A stretch of 64,000 nt of DNA, taken from Polyporus tsugae. Its lineage: Eukaryota; Basidiomycota; Agaricomycetes; Polyporales; Polyporaceae. Of this stretch, positions 13,370 through 23,806 are shown in pieces (within the stretch, counting starts at the first letter, position 1; the number at the start of each line of letters is the position of its first letter). The position numbers and the translations under genes are program-made. The notes beneath the pieces were generated by a model, which searched no databases, was not told where the DNA came from, and saw only the letters and a list, made by a program, of their open reading frames with translations. Where the stretch lies: the NCBI GenBank assembly GCA_024305745.1, contig JAHRBS010000008.1:1488001-1552000 (forward strand), in the 5' to 3' direction.

Positions 13370-15218
13370 TCAGGCGAGTCCTGCCGTGACCTCTTCCACT
13401 GGCATATCTGCCACGCCTATCTCATCTTCACCTCCTTGCCGCAACGTCTCCCCGCCAGACTCACCCCGCTCAACCGCCACTTCCTCGTCCCCGTCTATTG
13501 AATCCCCGAGGTGCAGCCCCGTGGGGACCTGCGATCCCATCGACGCGATAAAAGGAGGGAGTGGTCCACGACTACGCTGGGAGTCTGTCGCGAGGTTGAA
13601 GTTCAGCGAGGAAATTGCCGACGGCGACGACGGAGTGGTTGCTGGACGGTCCGCTTGACGCAAGTCGAAGAGAAAACGGCAGGTCAGGACCGCCGTCACT
13701 CTTCCACAGATGACTCAGAAGGGGAAGAATTTGGAGGAAGGAGGGGTTGACATACGGAGGGGTGGCGTAATTGACGAGGTTCTGGTTGAGGACGGCGGAC
13801 GGAGCCTAGAATACAGATATGATTAGGATGAGACATCATTACGGGATGCAGAAGGAGAGGGATAAGTATACCTGAATGAGAATCATGCTGAGGATGTTCA
13901 TGCCGGTGATGACGCTGGTATCGACGTTATCATGAGAGTGGTAGTAGTAGGCAGTGGAAATAATTGGCAGCGGGACTCACATGAAACACGTGCTCCCTAC
14001 ATATATCCCTAGTTCGTGAACCAACGCTAGCATTGGAGAGGGGTTCAGACACGCACCGTTATACAACATAACACGGGTTATTGATGGGCCCTTCAACACT
14101 CCCCGTTGCCCTTTGGACGATGTGTACGTCTTGTACCACGTTACGAACAGAACGAGAAGGTCTCCGACCACTGCGCAGATTCTAGCTGCTACAATTACTG
14201 CACAGACATGGGTCTTCTGTCTCGGGAATGTGCAGTATTTGGCAATGCTACGTACAACTAGGCATTCATGGGATCAGTTCAGACCACAATCGGTTAACAT
14301 GCACCATGAGGCGTCAAGTAGTAGATTCTTACCGATGTGCTAGCTGTAAAGAGCGAATGGATGGAGAAATGGTACAGTTGAAAGGGCTCGGTTGTATTGT
14401 TATTTTGTCAGTGACGTTCACCACCTACTAGTCGGACGTTGCAAATCAGGACGCCGTTTTTCCAGAAGAGGCTAGAGTGCGACAGGATCACGCACCAATG
14501 GTAAGCATGGGGGTACAGATAGAAGGAGAAACGTCAAGATCGCTATGACTTTCTTGTTTGGTAATAACGCGTAGACGCGAATGGCCGAGAAGACTGGGTG
14601 ATAGACGCCTGGTAAGAGATTCAAGACCGTGGCCAGAGCAGCTTGCTTGTGCTTACATGTTGGGGCGAGCAGATACGGTACATTTGTCACAACTTGGAGC
14701 CGAGTATTGACTCTACAGCTATAGGCATCTTGTGATGAGTATGCGAGGTTCTGTTATTGTGTTATAATAGACTACGTACGCCTGAGGGGGGCATTCAAGT
14801 TATCAGTCTCCACTGGTTGAACAACGACTTTGAACACGCACCGTTTCAGACATACGAAACACCGTCAGCACGATAAGAACTTGACTAATGATGGCGCAGT
14901 AGCGGGTTATTCCGTAGAGAAGTGCTGCAGCGGTGAGCCTGCGATGCTTGCGAAAGTCCCAAAACCAACAGATCTCCTCGTCTAGGCTGATGAGCCAGTC
15001 GTAGACTAGAAATGCTAGATATAAACAGAACATCAGCAACTTTTCATGGAATCAAACCCTCAGAACTCACCCAACGTAGCGAATCCGCTGTATTCTACGG
15101 TCAACCTTGTTGAGGTAGATAAAAAGGGACGATTGGCATCAATATGGAATTCAGAGGACCCGTATGCGAAAACCTACAAAGCTGTGACAGCATCGACAAC
15201 GGCCTGCTGTGAGGTCAT
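13370..15218 (-). CDS. DUF6533-type seven-helix membrane protein
   Basis: Starts at ATG 15218 (MTSQQAVVDAV). The first exons join in frame: 15218-15178, 15105-15071, 15014-14842. Exon 3 carries the family signature AFLVYDWLISLDEEICWFW, then further helices. Later coding pieces are clear by family pattern: GVYHPVFSAIRVYALL near 14610-14560, VVGDLLVLFVTWYKTY near 14170-14120, VITGMNILSMILIQ near 13910-13870, and a last exon from about 13699 with CRFLFDLRQ ending at the stop at 13370. The protein is predicted to be integral to the membrane with a cytoplasmic acidic tail. Such genes are numerous in wood-decay basidiomycetes and resemble orphan receptors, but function is unknown. Middle exon borders are not fixed, so mild decay cannot be excluded. 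Confidence 0.7.
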
Positions 15219-15274
15219 AGTGGTAAGGGGGTAATTGCGGCACTGAGGAATATCCGAACCGGAGGTTTTATGAG

Positions 15275-15280
15275 TATATA
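15275..15280 (-). promoter_or_regulatory. Possible TATA element of the DUF6533 gene
   Basis: TATATA on the minus strand, about 57 bases upstream of the proposed start at 15218. Based on position and sequence only. Confidence 0.35.
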
Positions 15281-15719
15281 AGGTTCCTCGGAACATGTTG
15301 GAGGTGCAGTTGCTTGACATGCTATGCGACCACCGGGTCGCGGCGGCGTCATGAGGCGGTCGGAGTAGAGGTGCAACTGCGTTAGTATTAAATAACTCAA
15401 CTGCTGCCCCTAGGCATCCGTCATTCGACTCCATACATCAGAGATCTCCACAACCGAACTGTGGGTGTCTAGTAGTCGAAGTTCGTGAATGTCGCCACGC
15501 ACTGAGCCTCATGGTATGAAGTGATAGTACGAGGCCTGCACGGCTCAGTCCCCCGTCTCGATATCTACGCCAGCCGCCCAGGCAGATATCCTCGTCAGCC
15601 TTGTGAATGAGAGACGTCAGGAATGGCATGGAAACCTGCTCACCTTCATTGACCATCACGAGCCCAACCAAGTGCGTTCGTGACTCGGATGAAATGCACG
15701 CCTGCTTCCGATATCGGCA

Positions 15720-16012
15720 CTGGCATAAGGAGAAGCAGCGGGGCGTCTCACTTACACAAAATACATGATACCCTTGAATCAACAGCATTAGCAAACTATC
15801 TCAAGTACGATACAGGAGTACGGCAAGAATAGACTCGTCCACCATCGACAAAATAGACTGCCGGTAGCATCGACGTTTGACCGAACTTCTCGCTTCGCTG
15901 TTCCCGCATGGGCCACAAGTCCCTTGATATATGTCAGCGCGAACACGGCCGCAGGATCCGCGACCATCTCACACCTCTGCATCGCGATGTAGACCACAAG
16001 TGAGATCATCAT
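15720..16012 (-). pseudogene. Possible second DUF6533-type fragment
   Basis: The minus-strand frame from 16012 reads MMISLVVYIAMQRCEMVADP then VFALTYIKGL, matching the spacing of the late helix plus WxKTY-like loop of DUF6533 proteins. A short downstream piece (ILAVLLYR, then a GTAAGT donor near 15758) resembles the next family exon. No N-terminal signature exon is visible upstream and no C-terminal exon downstream, so this is probably a truncated or decayed copy. Recognition is by pattern only. Confidence 0.35.
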
Positions 16013-17280
16013 TCAGCTGCCTAGACGCGAGCGGAGGATACGGACACAAGAGACGACCACGCACAACTACACAAACGCGTAAGTAAACATCAGCTGGATG
16101 CATCAAGTTGGGTAGTTGCCTCACCTACTAGTATGATACAACTAGATTGGAATCTCTGGTGAGATGTTGGAGCCACGGGGACTGAGATTCTTCTAGCTCC
16201 CCGGTCTTCAAGCGAGCTTCCCTATTGAGATGCTAGCGAACGGAGTGGTCCGTTGCGCGTAAAGGACCTTGCACCACAAAGACGTTATTCGCAAATCCTG
16301 GAGGCCACCATGAACGAATACCTTGGCATGAACACCGCGCGGATTGGTCGTGTTAACGTTGTTGGGCCTCGTCGCGCTGCCAAACCGGGGCGGATGTCAA
16401 CGAGGAACGAGTTGAGGATCAGGTAGCAGTTTTCCCCGATAAGTAGGTTTGCTCAAATCGTTGCATGAGGAGATGAGCGGGGAGCAGTGGGTAATACTGA
16501 CAGTGTTCCTGAGAGGCGTAAGTACAGTGCCGCACGGTGCGGACGAGTGATGATCGTGGGGAAGCACCTTCTGCCGGCAGTCCCTGAGGCCTGAGGACTC
16601 CCTCTGCCATGTAGACCGTGCTTATGTAACCTTACATGCTCCCGCCCATGCCCTCCAGTAAACGCTACAATGCGACATATCTGCTTGCTTTGCTGATCAA
16701 GCTGTGCTGTCGTAACGACGCAGTCCGCGCAGGATCTACCACTCAGCATGCATATCTTTCGCTCCCAAGACCAAGCCTCGAGGAGGGTCTGGCGCGTTTT
16801 CTGTTGGACGAAAAAACAAAGACGTCGCCTCATGCAGGCATTATTGAAGAGCGGGTAGCACTTTGGGCGAATAGTGAGTACTCCCGCTCACCGTGTTCAT
16901 TTTCCTTCTCCCTCGTTCACGACCACCCCCTTTGTGACTTCCACTCTACTCTGAGCTTTATCCCGTACTGTGTCTCCGATCCCGAGACCTACGTTTCTGC
17001 ATGGGCTGAAGTACGGCTTGCCAAGCTCTATCCCCACGAAAACGGACAACTCCTCCTGCGGTCCCGTACGTCGTACAGGCGGACACGAAGGTGTGCCCGA
17101 TATCCTGTAGACATGTCATGAAACCCAGGCACGACGCCGCCGACGGCTCCGTTCACGAAGACTCGAATGGTGGTCGGAAACCCACGAAATGTCGCCATCC
17201 CCAGGACAATGCGCAATATCTCTGATTTCTGCCCGTCCGGTGAGGCTATTTTGTCCTTGTCTCGCTCAGGCTTTGTCCAT
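16013..17280. other. No supported gene
   Basis: The plus-strand frame 16636-17121 (161 codons) and an opposing minus frame overlap and neither shows a known domain or a splice pattern shared with neighbours. Confidence 0.35.
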
Positions 17281-17289
17281 GATCCCGAT

Positions 17290-17515
17290 GCATGCGCACT
17301 CGACAGTGTTCTACAGGTCTCACAACCGCAAATTTCGCGTGGAGGCCGTGCAGAGGTCGGCGGGACCACGTCTCAAACACGCCAGGTACGCGCACGCTTT
17401 CTCGCACAAGCATGTCCTCGTCCGCCACATACATGCCGGGCACACCAAACTCGGGTCACCGCGCTGCAAGCCCTCCGCGAACGGCGACAACAAGAACCTC
17501 AAGAACAGGGACTAG
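17290..17515 (+). pseudogene. C2H2 zinc-finger gene relic
   Basis: The plus-strand frame ending at 17515 contains FSHKHVLVRHIHAGHTKLGS, which aligns with the second finger of the 3.1-kb gene (FSRKHDLNRHHQSAHTDLGS), and further upstream HSTVFYRSHNRKF parallels the first finger. The cysteine pairs of both fingers are missing, so zinc cannot be bound in the normal way. No activation domain precedes it. I read it as a decayed exon-2 fragment of this gene or a close paralogue. Confidence 0.6.
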
Positions 17516-17883
17516 GCGTAGGAACTGTGGCGATTCCCGGTACGTCTCTCTCCCCACTTTGAGGTCTGGGATTTCACTGTACGAATATGCGATATTCTAT
17601 CGCTGGTGCACTCTCATTGGTATGCTTTAGCCCCCGGGGGATTCTCGTTGCAAATTCGTCAGTACAGAGTGTCCCGACGCGAACTAAATATGAGACGTTA
17701 TCGATGGCCGCGGGGCGGACCGAGCCTAACCGTTCCGTTCACAACACGGCTAAAAGTCAACACCCTTCTGCGATGCGAGCTCCGACAGGCCCGGCATCGG
17801 GTATCTTAGTTTCCACAGGAAAACCCGACCCATAGAACACTGCCACATCTCTGGCTAGTCGTCGATGAAACTTTGTCAGTGTA

Positions 17884-18232
17884 ACCATCGGGCAGCTGGC
17901 GGCAACGCACTCGGCTCGCACCTGTATTCCAAGACGGAGTCACGGAGGGTCCGCGATACGTGTACGCTTTCCTTCGCTCTCGCTTTAGCTCTGTCATAAA
18001 TGATAAGACTACGTTGACGACGGCGAGATTGATCGAACACATGAAGGTCGTCGCGCTCATCTTCACGGCCAGTTACCGTCTGGAGAACAGGGAGGCCCGT
18101 GGCCGGCGCAACTTTTGATACGTCGGAGCTTGCGGACAAGGTGTGTGTTTCTGCGGTTGGCACTTAGCGTGACTGGGACTTTCTGGGCTGACTGACATAT
18201 GTAGACTACCGACATTCGCTATATATGCGCCG
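17884..18232 (+). pseudogene. MFS permease relic, 3' exons
   Basis: Matches the intact MFS gene from about 12345 to 12720 in the same orientation: the tract CCATCGGGCAG...CGGCTCGCACCTGTA, then GGTCCGCGATACGTGTACGC, the ACCGTCTGGAGAACAGG stretch and GCGGACAAGGTGTGTG are shared. Insertions, deletions and stops break the frame, including loss of much of the penultimate exon. Introns are retained in the copy, so it arose by DNA duplication and not by retroposition. No upstream exons are present. Confidence 0.75.
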
Positions 18233-18594
18233 TGTTATCCGGCGGGCTTGTGAACGCCAGGGAAAAACAAAACTGTACTGGTGATGCGCTGTGCATGGGT
18301 GTACTTCTGTCTCATACTGGTAGAAGATAATGAAACCACGTTACGCATCTTGAGAAGCTTCTGCGCACACTACTTAACACCCTTGATGTCCCAATCACTC
18401 AAGACACAGCCGTTGGATGCAGCGGGCTCGCGCAAAACACAGGACTGCAGACGAGTGACGGGGTGCGCACCGTCTCATAAGAATTAGGCCAACCCTCTAT
18501 TTCTACACGACGGTGTCCGACCCCTTGATACTCCGCGTACTTCTGCTCTGCGAACTCCCATTCTACACAGCAACGCCACGACCGTCAGCATTCC

Positions 18595-20378
18595 CTAGCC
18601 CAAACTGCGCTGCGCTGAGCAACGAGATAGGGGAATCCGACTCACATTCCACGCGTCGGTGATGACTTCCGTTTGGTGGAAGATTTCCATCGGCGCCTGG
18701 CAGATACAATGCAATTGACGTTAGCGACCCTCGCCCATCGAGAGAACATTGTGAGCTGGGGGCCCGGGGCACGTACTCCCGCTGCGGCGTCATGGGTGGT
18801 TTCTAGACTCGGGTGCCCCTCGACCTTGCGCCGTATGAACGATCGGGTGTTCAAACTGGGAAGATGGACGCAAGCGTCGGCATCTGTGTTCGATCGCGAC
18901 GGCTCTCCGAGGGAGGGGGGGGGGGGGGGTACCTACCTGCCGAGTAACGAGTTTGCGTACACTGATCGGCGCATGCTCGTCAGCCGAACCGCTCACACTC
19001 GTCTCTGGGGACCGGCCTGGCTGCTACTCACGTTTTCCTTGGATTTCCTGCACCCCCAAGAAGGCGAGGTTGTCCTTCTGTGTTGTGTACTACAGGCTCG
19101 TCAGCGCTGAGAGTCCTTGCGGCACGGTGATAGACTCACGAGAATCACAGAGATGATGCGACATGCGCTATGGAGGGAAGGACAGTGAGTGGTGTTCCGC
19201 GATGTGCGAGTAGGCGGCGACGCACGCAGTCAGCGCGCCCGTGTTTACAAGGTACAGCAGGATCCAGTCCACCCCAGTCTTGGTATTCCTGGAGTACGGA
19301 TCCCGTGAGCATACGGAAGCGCAACTTGTACGGGTGGGCAAAAGGAGCAAACTTACTTAGGGATGCCGTGGCGCTTGCGGATGAGAATCCACATGAGCGT
19401 GACGACAATTGAAGCGTCCACGATGACCGCAGATATCAACGACAGAGCCGTCGTCTAGTGGCATGAGAAGCGCGAGTTGTTGTCAGTTAACGGAACGAGT
19501 CAGCGGACAAGGCAGACGCACCCCGGGCGGAATGTGCAATTTGAGGCCTATCCAGGTGGGGTACATCCAAGTCAAGGTGACGAACATCACAGCGAACCCA
19601 AATATGCTGAGCATGAAGAATGTGATGAAAGCGGTGAGGTACATATTGCAGTTGCTCACTGCGGGTCATGGTGAGGGACTGTGCATCTCGCAGACAATCT
19701 CATACCACATACGGATGTAGACACGTCGCACGTAGAACCTACAACTGCCATCAGCTTACATTGAGCGAGGGACCAGAGTGTCTACTCACGCTTGCACCAT
19801 GAGCGCAGTAAGGGTCCCGCATATGAGCATACCCTGTGAATGTCGTCAGTTATCCTGTCCTGAGACTCCACAAATCGAGCAGCAACACTTGCTCCGATAC
19901 CCCTGGCGGCGGTCAAATATGTCAAGGGCTACGTCGGTTTACAATCGAGTTGAGGCGTACCAGTTGATTGTCATGAAATACTCAAAGTCTCCGAAGTTTC
20001 GCACCAGGTAGGCGTACGCAAACTGTATGCAGAAGGCCGTATGTACGGTTTCTACGATCCTGTTCACGGATACAATGAGACACCGACTGCACCGCCAAAG
20101 GGTACGACGCACCATACTATTGCAACCTACATCGAGAACGAGGCTGTCAGAAACGCGCTCGTGCTCATTTAAATAGATACGCACGTAACACTTCAGGAAC
20201 ACCGGGCCCTTCCGGTATGTCTGGGAGTAGAAGAAGGCCTGCAGAGTGGTGATTCCATACAAGCTAAGAGGATGCTGTTAGTGGGTAGAGTGGGTAGGAA
20301 GACTTTCGCACCTTACATGGAAGCGATGAACGCCTGGATGTAGAGGGCGCCAAAGAAATCCTCAGCTAGGTTCGCCAT
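18595..20378 (-). CDS. DUF6534-type membrane protein (possibly damaged)
   Basis: Starts at ATG 20378 (MANLAEDFFGALYIQAFIAS). The first exons splice in frame: 20378-20317, 20263-20185, 20126-20113 (14 bp), 20059-19961. Family features follow: LYGITTLQAFFYSQTYRKGP, the WIVETVHTAF helix, GMLICGTLTALMVQAFYVRR, a helix-rich exon at 19650-19530, IVVTLMWILIRKR, and near 19290 the DUF6534-like block ILLYLVNTGALTACVAA. A short C-terminal piece at about 18690-18595 contains IFHQTEVITDAWN. The protein is predicted to span the membrane; function unknown. Two junctions (near 19960/19835 and 19710/19670) do not keep frame with any splice site I find, so the gene may be a recent pseudogene or has unusual exons. 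Confidence 0.55.
18915..18929. repeat. Poly-G tract
   Basis: Fifteen consecutive G on the plus strand, lying in the 3' part of the DUF6534-type gene. Length may be unreliable in an assembly. Confidence 0.8.
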
Positions 20379-20399
20379 GCCGTTCTAATTGACATCACG

Positions 20400-20865
20400 C
20401 TTCGACAGCGTTGATCACAGAGGGGGTAAGAGATGGAAATCAAGAGATATGGTAGCAGGAAGGGGCCCGGGAGGTTGATGATGGGGCGAAAGGAAGAGAA
20501 TATAATGACCGCTGCACGAGTTCCTTGAAAGCACACCGATCCAAATAGCCCCACAGTCCGGGTCCTTCCATCGAGCCACCGCGGTCGTTGGTGGATACTG
20601 CATGGCTTGGCCCCGCGGAACCCCTAACGCCTTACATATGCTCCATCCGCCGAGGAGCCGACGTCGATCTATAACTTGCGACAAGCCGGTGACCTCGGCT
20701 CGTAGGCGCGCGCTTGAAGCATAAGCGCCCCACCCTTGCACTGCCAGCACATGCCTTGTTCACCGTTCACCGTTCAACGTTCAACTTGCGTTCAACCTCT
20801 CTCTCAACTTCAACGCACTACGAGTCAGATCCCGCGTCTGCTATTCGCCAGCTCGCCAACACATA
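20400..20865. other. Intergenic, no gene seen
   Basis: No motif or exon pattern on either strand. The plus strand carries a short direct reiteration (CACCGTTCACCGTTCAACGTTCAAC) near 20760-20785. Confidence 0.4.
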
Positions 20866-20869
20866 CACA

Positions 20870-21180
20870 TATATCCAGGAGTGCATCGAAGACGCTCGCG
20901 AGAACGATGCTCCAACCTCGCCGGCGGACGCCCCTCCGGGCCTCAGGCGATCCTAATGAAGTCGCAAGCGGAAAGACGGCTAGTGCGGAAGTTGGACATG
21001 CGTACCATGCGCATAGTATGTGCGAAGTATCTCTTTACTCGTGAGTGTGAGCTCTTGTCCCGCGGAGGCAACCGGTTAACTTGAACGCGGTAGCTCATCG
21101 TCGCTGGGGTTTGCGGCCATTGACAGAACCAACATCGGGGGGAATGGCCGGTTGCAACTTGGGGGTTCTGGCACGGGACG
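20870..21180 (+). pseudogene. MFS permease relic, 5' exons
   Basis: The frame ERRLVRKLDMRTMRIVCAKY at about 20970-21035 matches exon 1 of the intact MFS gene (ERRLVRKLDLRIMPIACIMY), with a GTGAGT donor at the same place. After a gap, IDRTNIGGNGRLQ at about 21120-21155 matches exon 2 (LDRTNLGNARLQ). No later exons are present; F-box gene B follows within 200 bp. The start codon and frame are damaged. Confidence 0.7.
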
Positions 21181-21361
21181 TCCCAGGCTCTAGATCGCGA
21201 AGGTTTCATCCACGTTCCTCACTGGAAAAGCGCTTAGGTAGGGCCACGGGGTTCTATCGGCTTGAAAGTCATCGTTCTCACAGGGTGGCAAGGCTCCGAG
21301 GCTTGGGATGTACAGTCCTCTCCCCTTCGATCCTCTCCATCTGCGACTCCGTCTCAGCAGC

Positions 21362-22927
21362 ATGCCCACACTCCCTTTTGAGCTCATCGAAGATATCATC
21401 GACATAGTGGCTCAATGCAGTCCCGAGTCGCTGACCAATTGTGCATTGGTCTCTCACCATTGGAATCCCCGGTCAACACACCACGTCGGCCGCATCTTCC
21501 GCACACCAACAGTCTCGACTTTCGACGCGCTTCACGCCTTCTTGCATATTGTTCAAAAACACCCTCGCCTTGCTGCACTCACCACGTCTCTCGAGGTGGC
21601 TCCCGTTCCAGACTTCAAGTCGGCGTTTGCATCATACGTACCGTTCCACCACTTGTCATCCTATGTTCTCCCAAACGTTCATCACCTTATCCTGGGAGAG
21701 ACTTTGCGATGGAGTGATTATCCATTGCTATATCGCAACGGCACAGTCGGGTTCACCTTCCATCGGGTGACTGCACTCGATTTCTCTTGCCACTTTAATT
21801 CGATTTCGGATCTCCTCTATGCCATTCAGTCGTTCAGGAATGTCGAGAATGTCCGTCTCATTTACCCGTACCACGATCCCCCACGGTGGATGTTCTCGGA
21901 CCACACACATACCCCCCTGAGACGCGGTCCGTTCTTTCGAAAGACGTTCAAGCTGCAGAGTCTCGAGCTATCGGCAAGTGATAACCCGTCAGGATTATCC
22001 ATTACCTACTGAAAATGGTGTCCTTTTCGGCAGCTCGCGATTATGACATCTGTCTTGGCCGTATGTGGCGACTTTGTTGTCAATCTTTCGATTGTCTGTC
22101 CTGAGATGTCCGCCGTCTCGAGTACGTCATAGAATCGCGATTGATCCACTTCATTGAAACTAATCAGATGCCTCCCATTCAATTAGTGGACGTGTCCGAC
22201 GGCAAGCGACTACCCTTTGCGTGTTCATTGGCATTGCTACAGACCGTGAAAATCACAGTCCCCGTGGACAGCGATGATCCAACGCACCATGCTGGGCTAG
22301 GAAAGCTGCGCTACCTTGTGCTTGCTCCCATTACCAAGCCCAACATTCGGTATTCCTTGTTTCTCGTGCGGTGTCGGGAGCACAATGCAGTGGGATACAG
22401 TGTGGAGGGTATCAGCGTCACCCAGCTCTGGTGGATCATACGAACTTCAGCGGGGATGGACCGATTAGATGGCTGTCAGGAGTGCGAGAAGAGGGCCGTT
22501 GCTGCTCCAGCCCCACTGAAGGATACTACAACCGGAGCATCCAGCGTGCTCGAAGTAACCGCTCAGAACACCAGTTACAGATCAGGTGTGTTGTGTTCAT
22601 CGCTTCCCGAAAACTATCCTCTGATGTACGTGCTAGGTCACTGGCGTGGGCAGCTCAACAACTATATCCAACGCAATGGTCTGCAAAGCAACATTTATTG
22701 GGGGACGCCTCAACAGGCGGGCCCCAGACATATACCTACATGGACCATTTCCGTTTTCTGTAAGCCTCCCCCGCATACAGCTCCTTTCAAACGCGCTGAC
22801 TCCATCACCATCCGATCAAGTCAACGACATTGAGTACGGCCGCGGTTCTGCTACCAGATTGGACATTGCAAAAGAGACCGCTGCGGAAGAAGCTCTGAAA
22901 ACGCTTTGGAGAGAAAGAGGCGCATAG
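21362..22927 (+). CDS. F-box-like protein copy B fused to a dsRNA-binding domain
   Basis: Exons 21362-21973, 22034-22121, 22187-22759 and 22821-22927 give 459 aa in one frame. Residues 1-35 are the F-box-like start (MPTLPFELIEDIIDIVAQ). The middle matches copies A and C up to a CQEC motif. The C-terminus differs: residues about 387-457 form a double-stranded-RNA-binding domain, with LNNYIQRNGLQ (helix 1), PRHIPTWTISVF and VND/NDIEYGRGSA (strands), and AKETAAEEALKTLW (helix 2 with the A-x-x-x-A-A pattern). The first intron uses a GC donor (GCAAGT). A 51-bp GTGTGT...CTAG segment at 22586-22636 could be an in-frame optional intron. An alternative is two genes, the second starting at ATG 22624 (MYVLGHWRGQLNNY). 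Confidence 0.65.
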
Positions 22928-23806
22928 GATCTCAATGTGAGCTATCTGTCTCTAAAACGTGAAATTCCTGTAGAAACTCAAACATCGTCTGTATAGTGAT
23001 GTCTTTCTATCATAACGAGCCTTGTCCCGCCGTTCATGTGCTCATAGGACTATGGGAGACTGTCCACAAGACCTCATTCATAAGCGACGGCGGTTCGTGC
23101 CTCACCTTCATCAAGTTCTCCTGCGCCCCGGAACGACAACGCGTGAAGAGGTTTCAGGAGAAGTCCACAACGCGATCGACCCTGGTCAGCATCGGCGTCA
23201 TGACCCTGCAGTTTGGACGAGAAGTCAGTTTCATCGATCTTTTTATTATCTCCTTTGCAAGCTTCAGCATCGTCTGAGGTCGCGCGGCGGTGGGGAATCA
23301 GCGCCCAGCGCCGGGTAGTATGAGGATATCGGGTCCCGAGGTCCACGCAACGTCCTTCTGAACGCTTGCGTCGGGAGCGACCATCGTTCCTGTGTAAGAC
23401 ATTGTGAGGAGGGACTCCGAGGGAGGCTGACATTCGACTACATATGCCGTTAATGTGAATCACTCAAGTACTGGAATTAATGAGATTCTGATGCTTCAGA
23501 AGTATACGGTACCTCCCTATGGTCGCTGGCGACAGCGTTGAGCCCAGAAAAGAATAAGGATGGGATGTGAATGGGAGGGTTAACATGTCGGAGAGAGAGC
23601 GGCGGCTGTGCGCATACTTATAAGGAACGGGTTACGTAAGCAGTCCCTCAACGTTTTTTGGAGGAAGGGCGGACAGCGATCCTCGTTCCCTCCGCGTCGT
23701 GCTCGACAGCCCTCTCGTCCCCGACGCGGTCCATACCACCCTCGGCATCCTCCCAGGCTCGGCGGACGACTCGACCATCACTTTCCTTACGGTCCCCCTC
23801 CTCATC
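22928..23806. other. Upstream of rrm4, no gene seen
   Basis: The plus-strand frames at 22996-23318 and the antisense frame 23463-23074 share no family signature and have no splice support. An ATG at 23699 is in frame with rrm4 and could extend its N-terminus by 36 residues, but that stretch is not conserved-looking. Confidence 0.35.

Noticed and set aside
16636..17121. 161-codon plus-strand frame
   Set aside because: No family signature; opposing frame of similar length; could not be tied to either flanking gene.
22624..22927. Separate short dsRBD gene instead of a fusion
   Set aside because: Not excluded, but the upstream F-box frame runs straight into it with no stop, with or without the 51-bp intron, so the fusion was kept as the main model.
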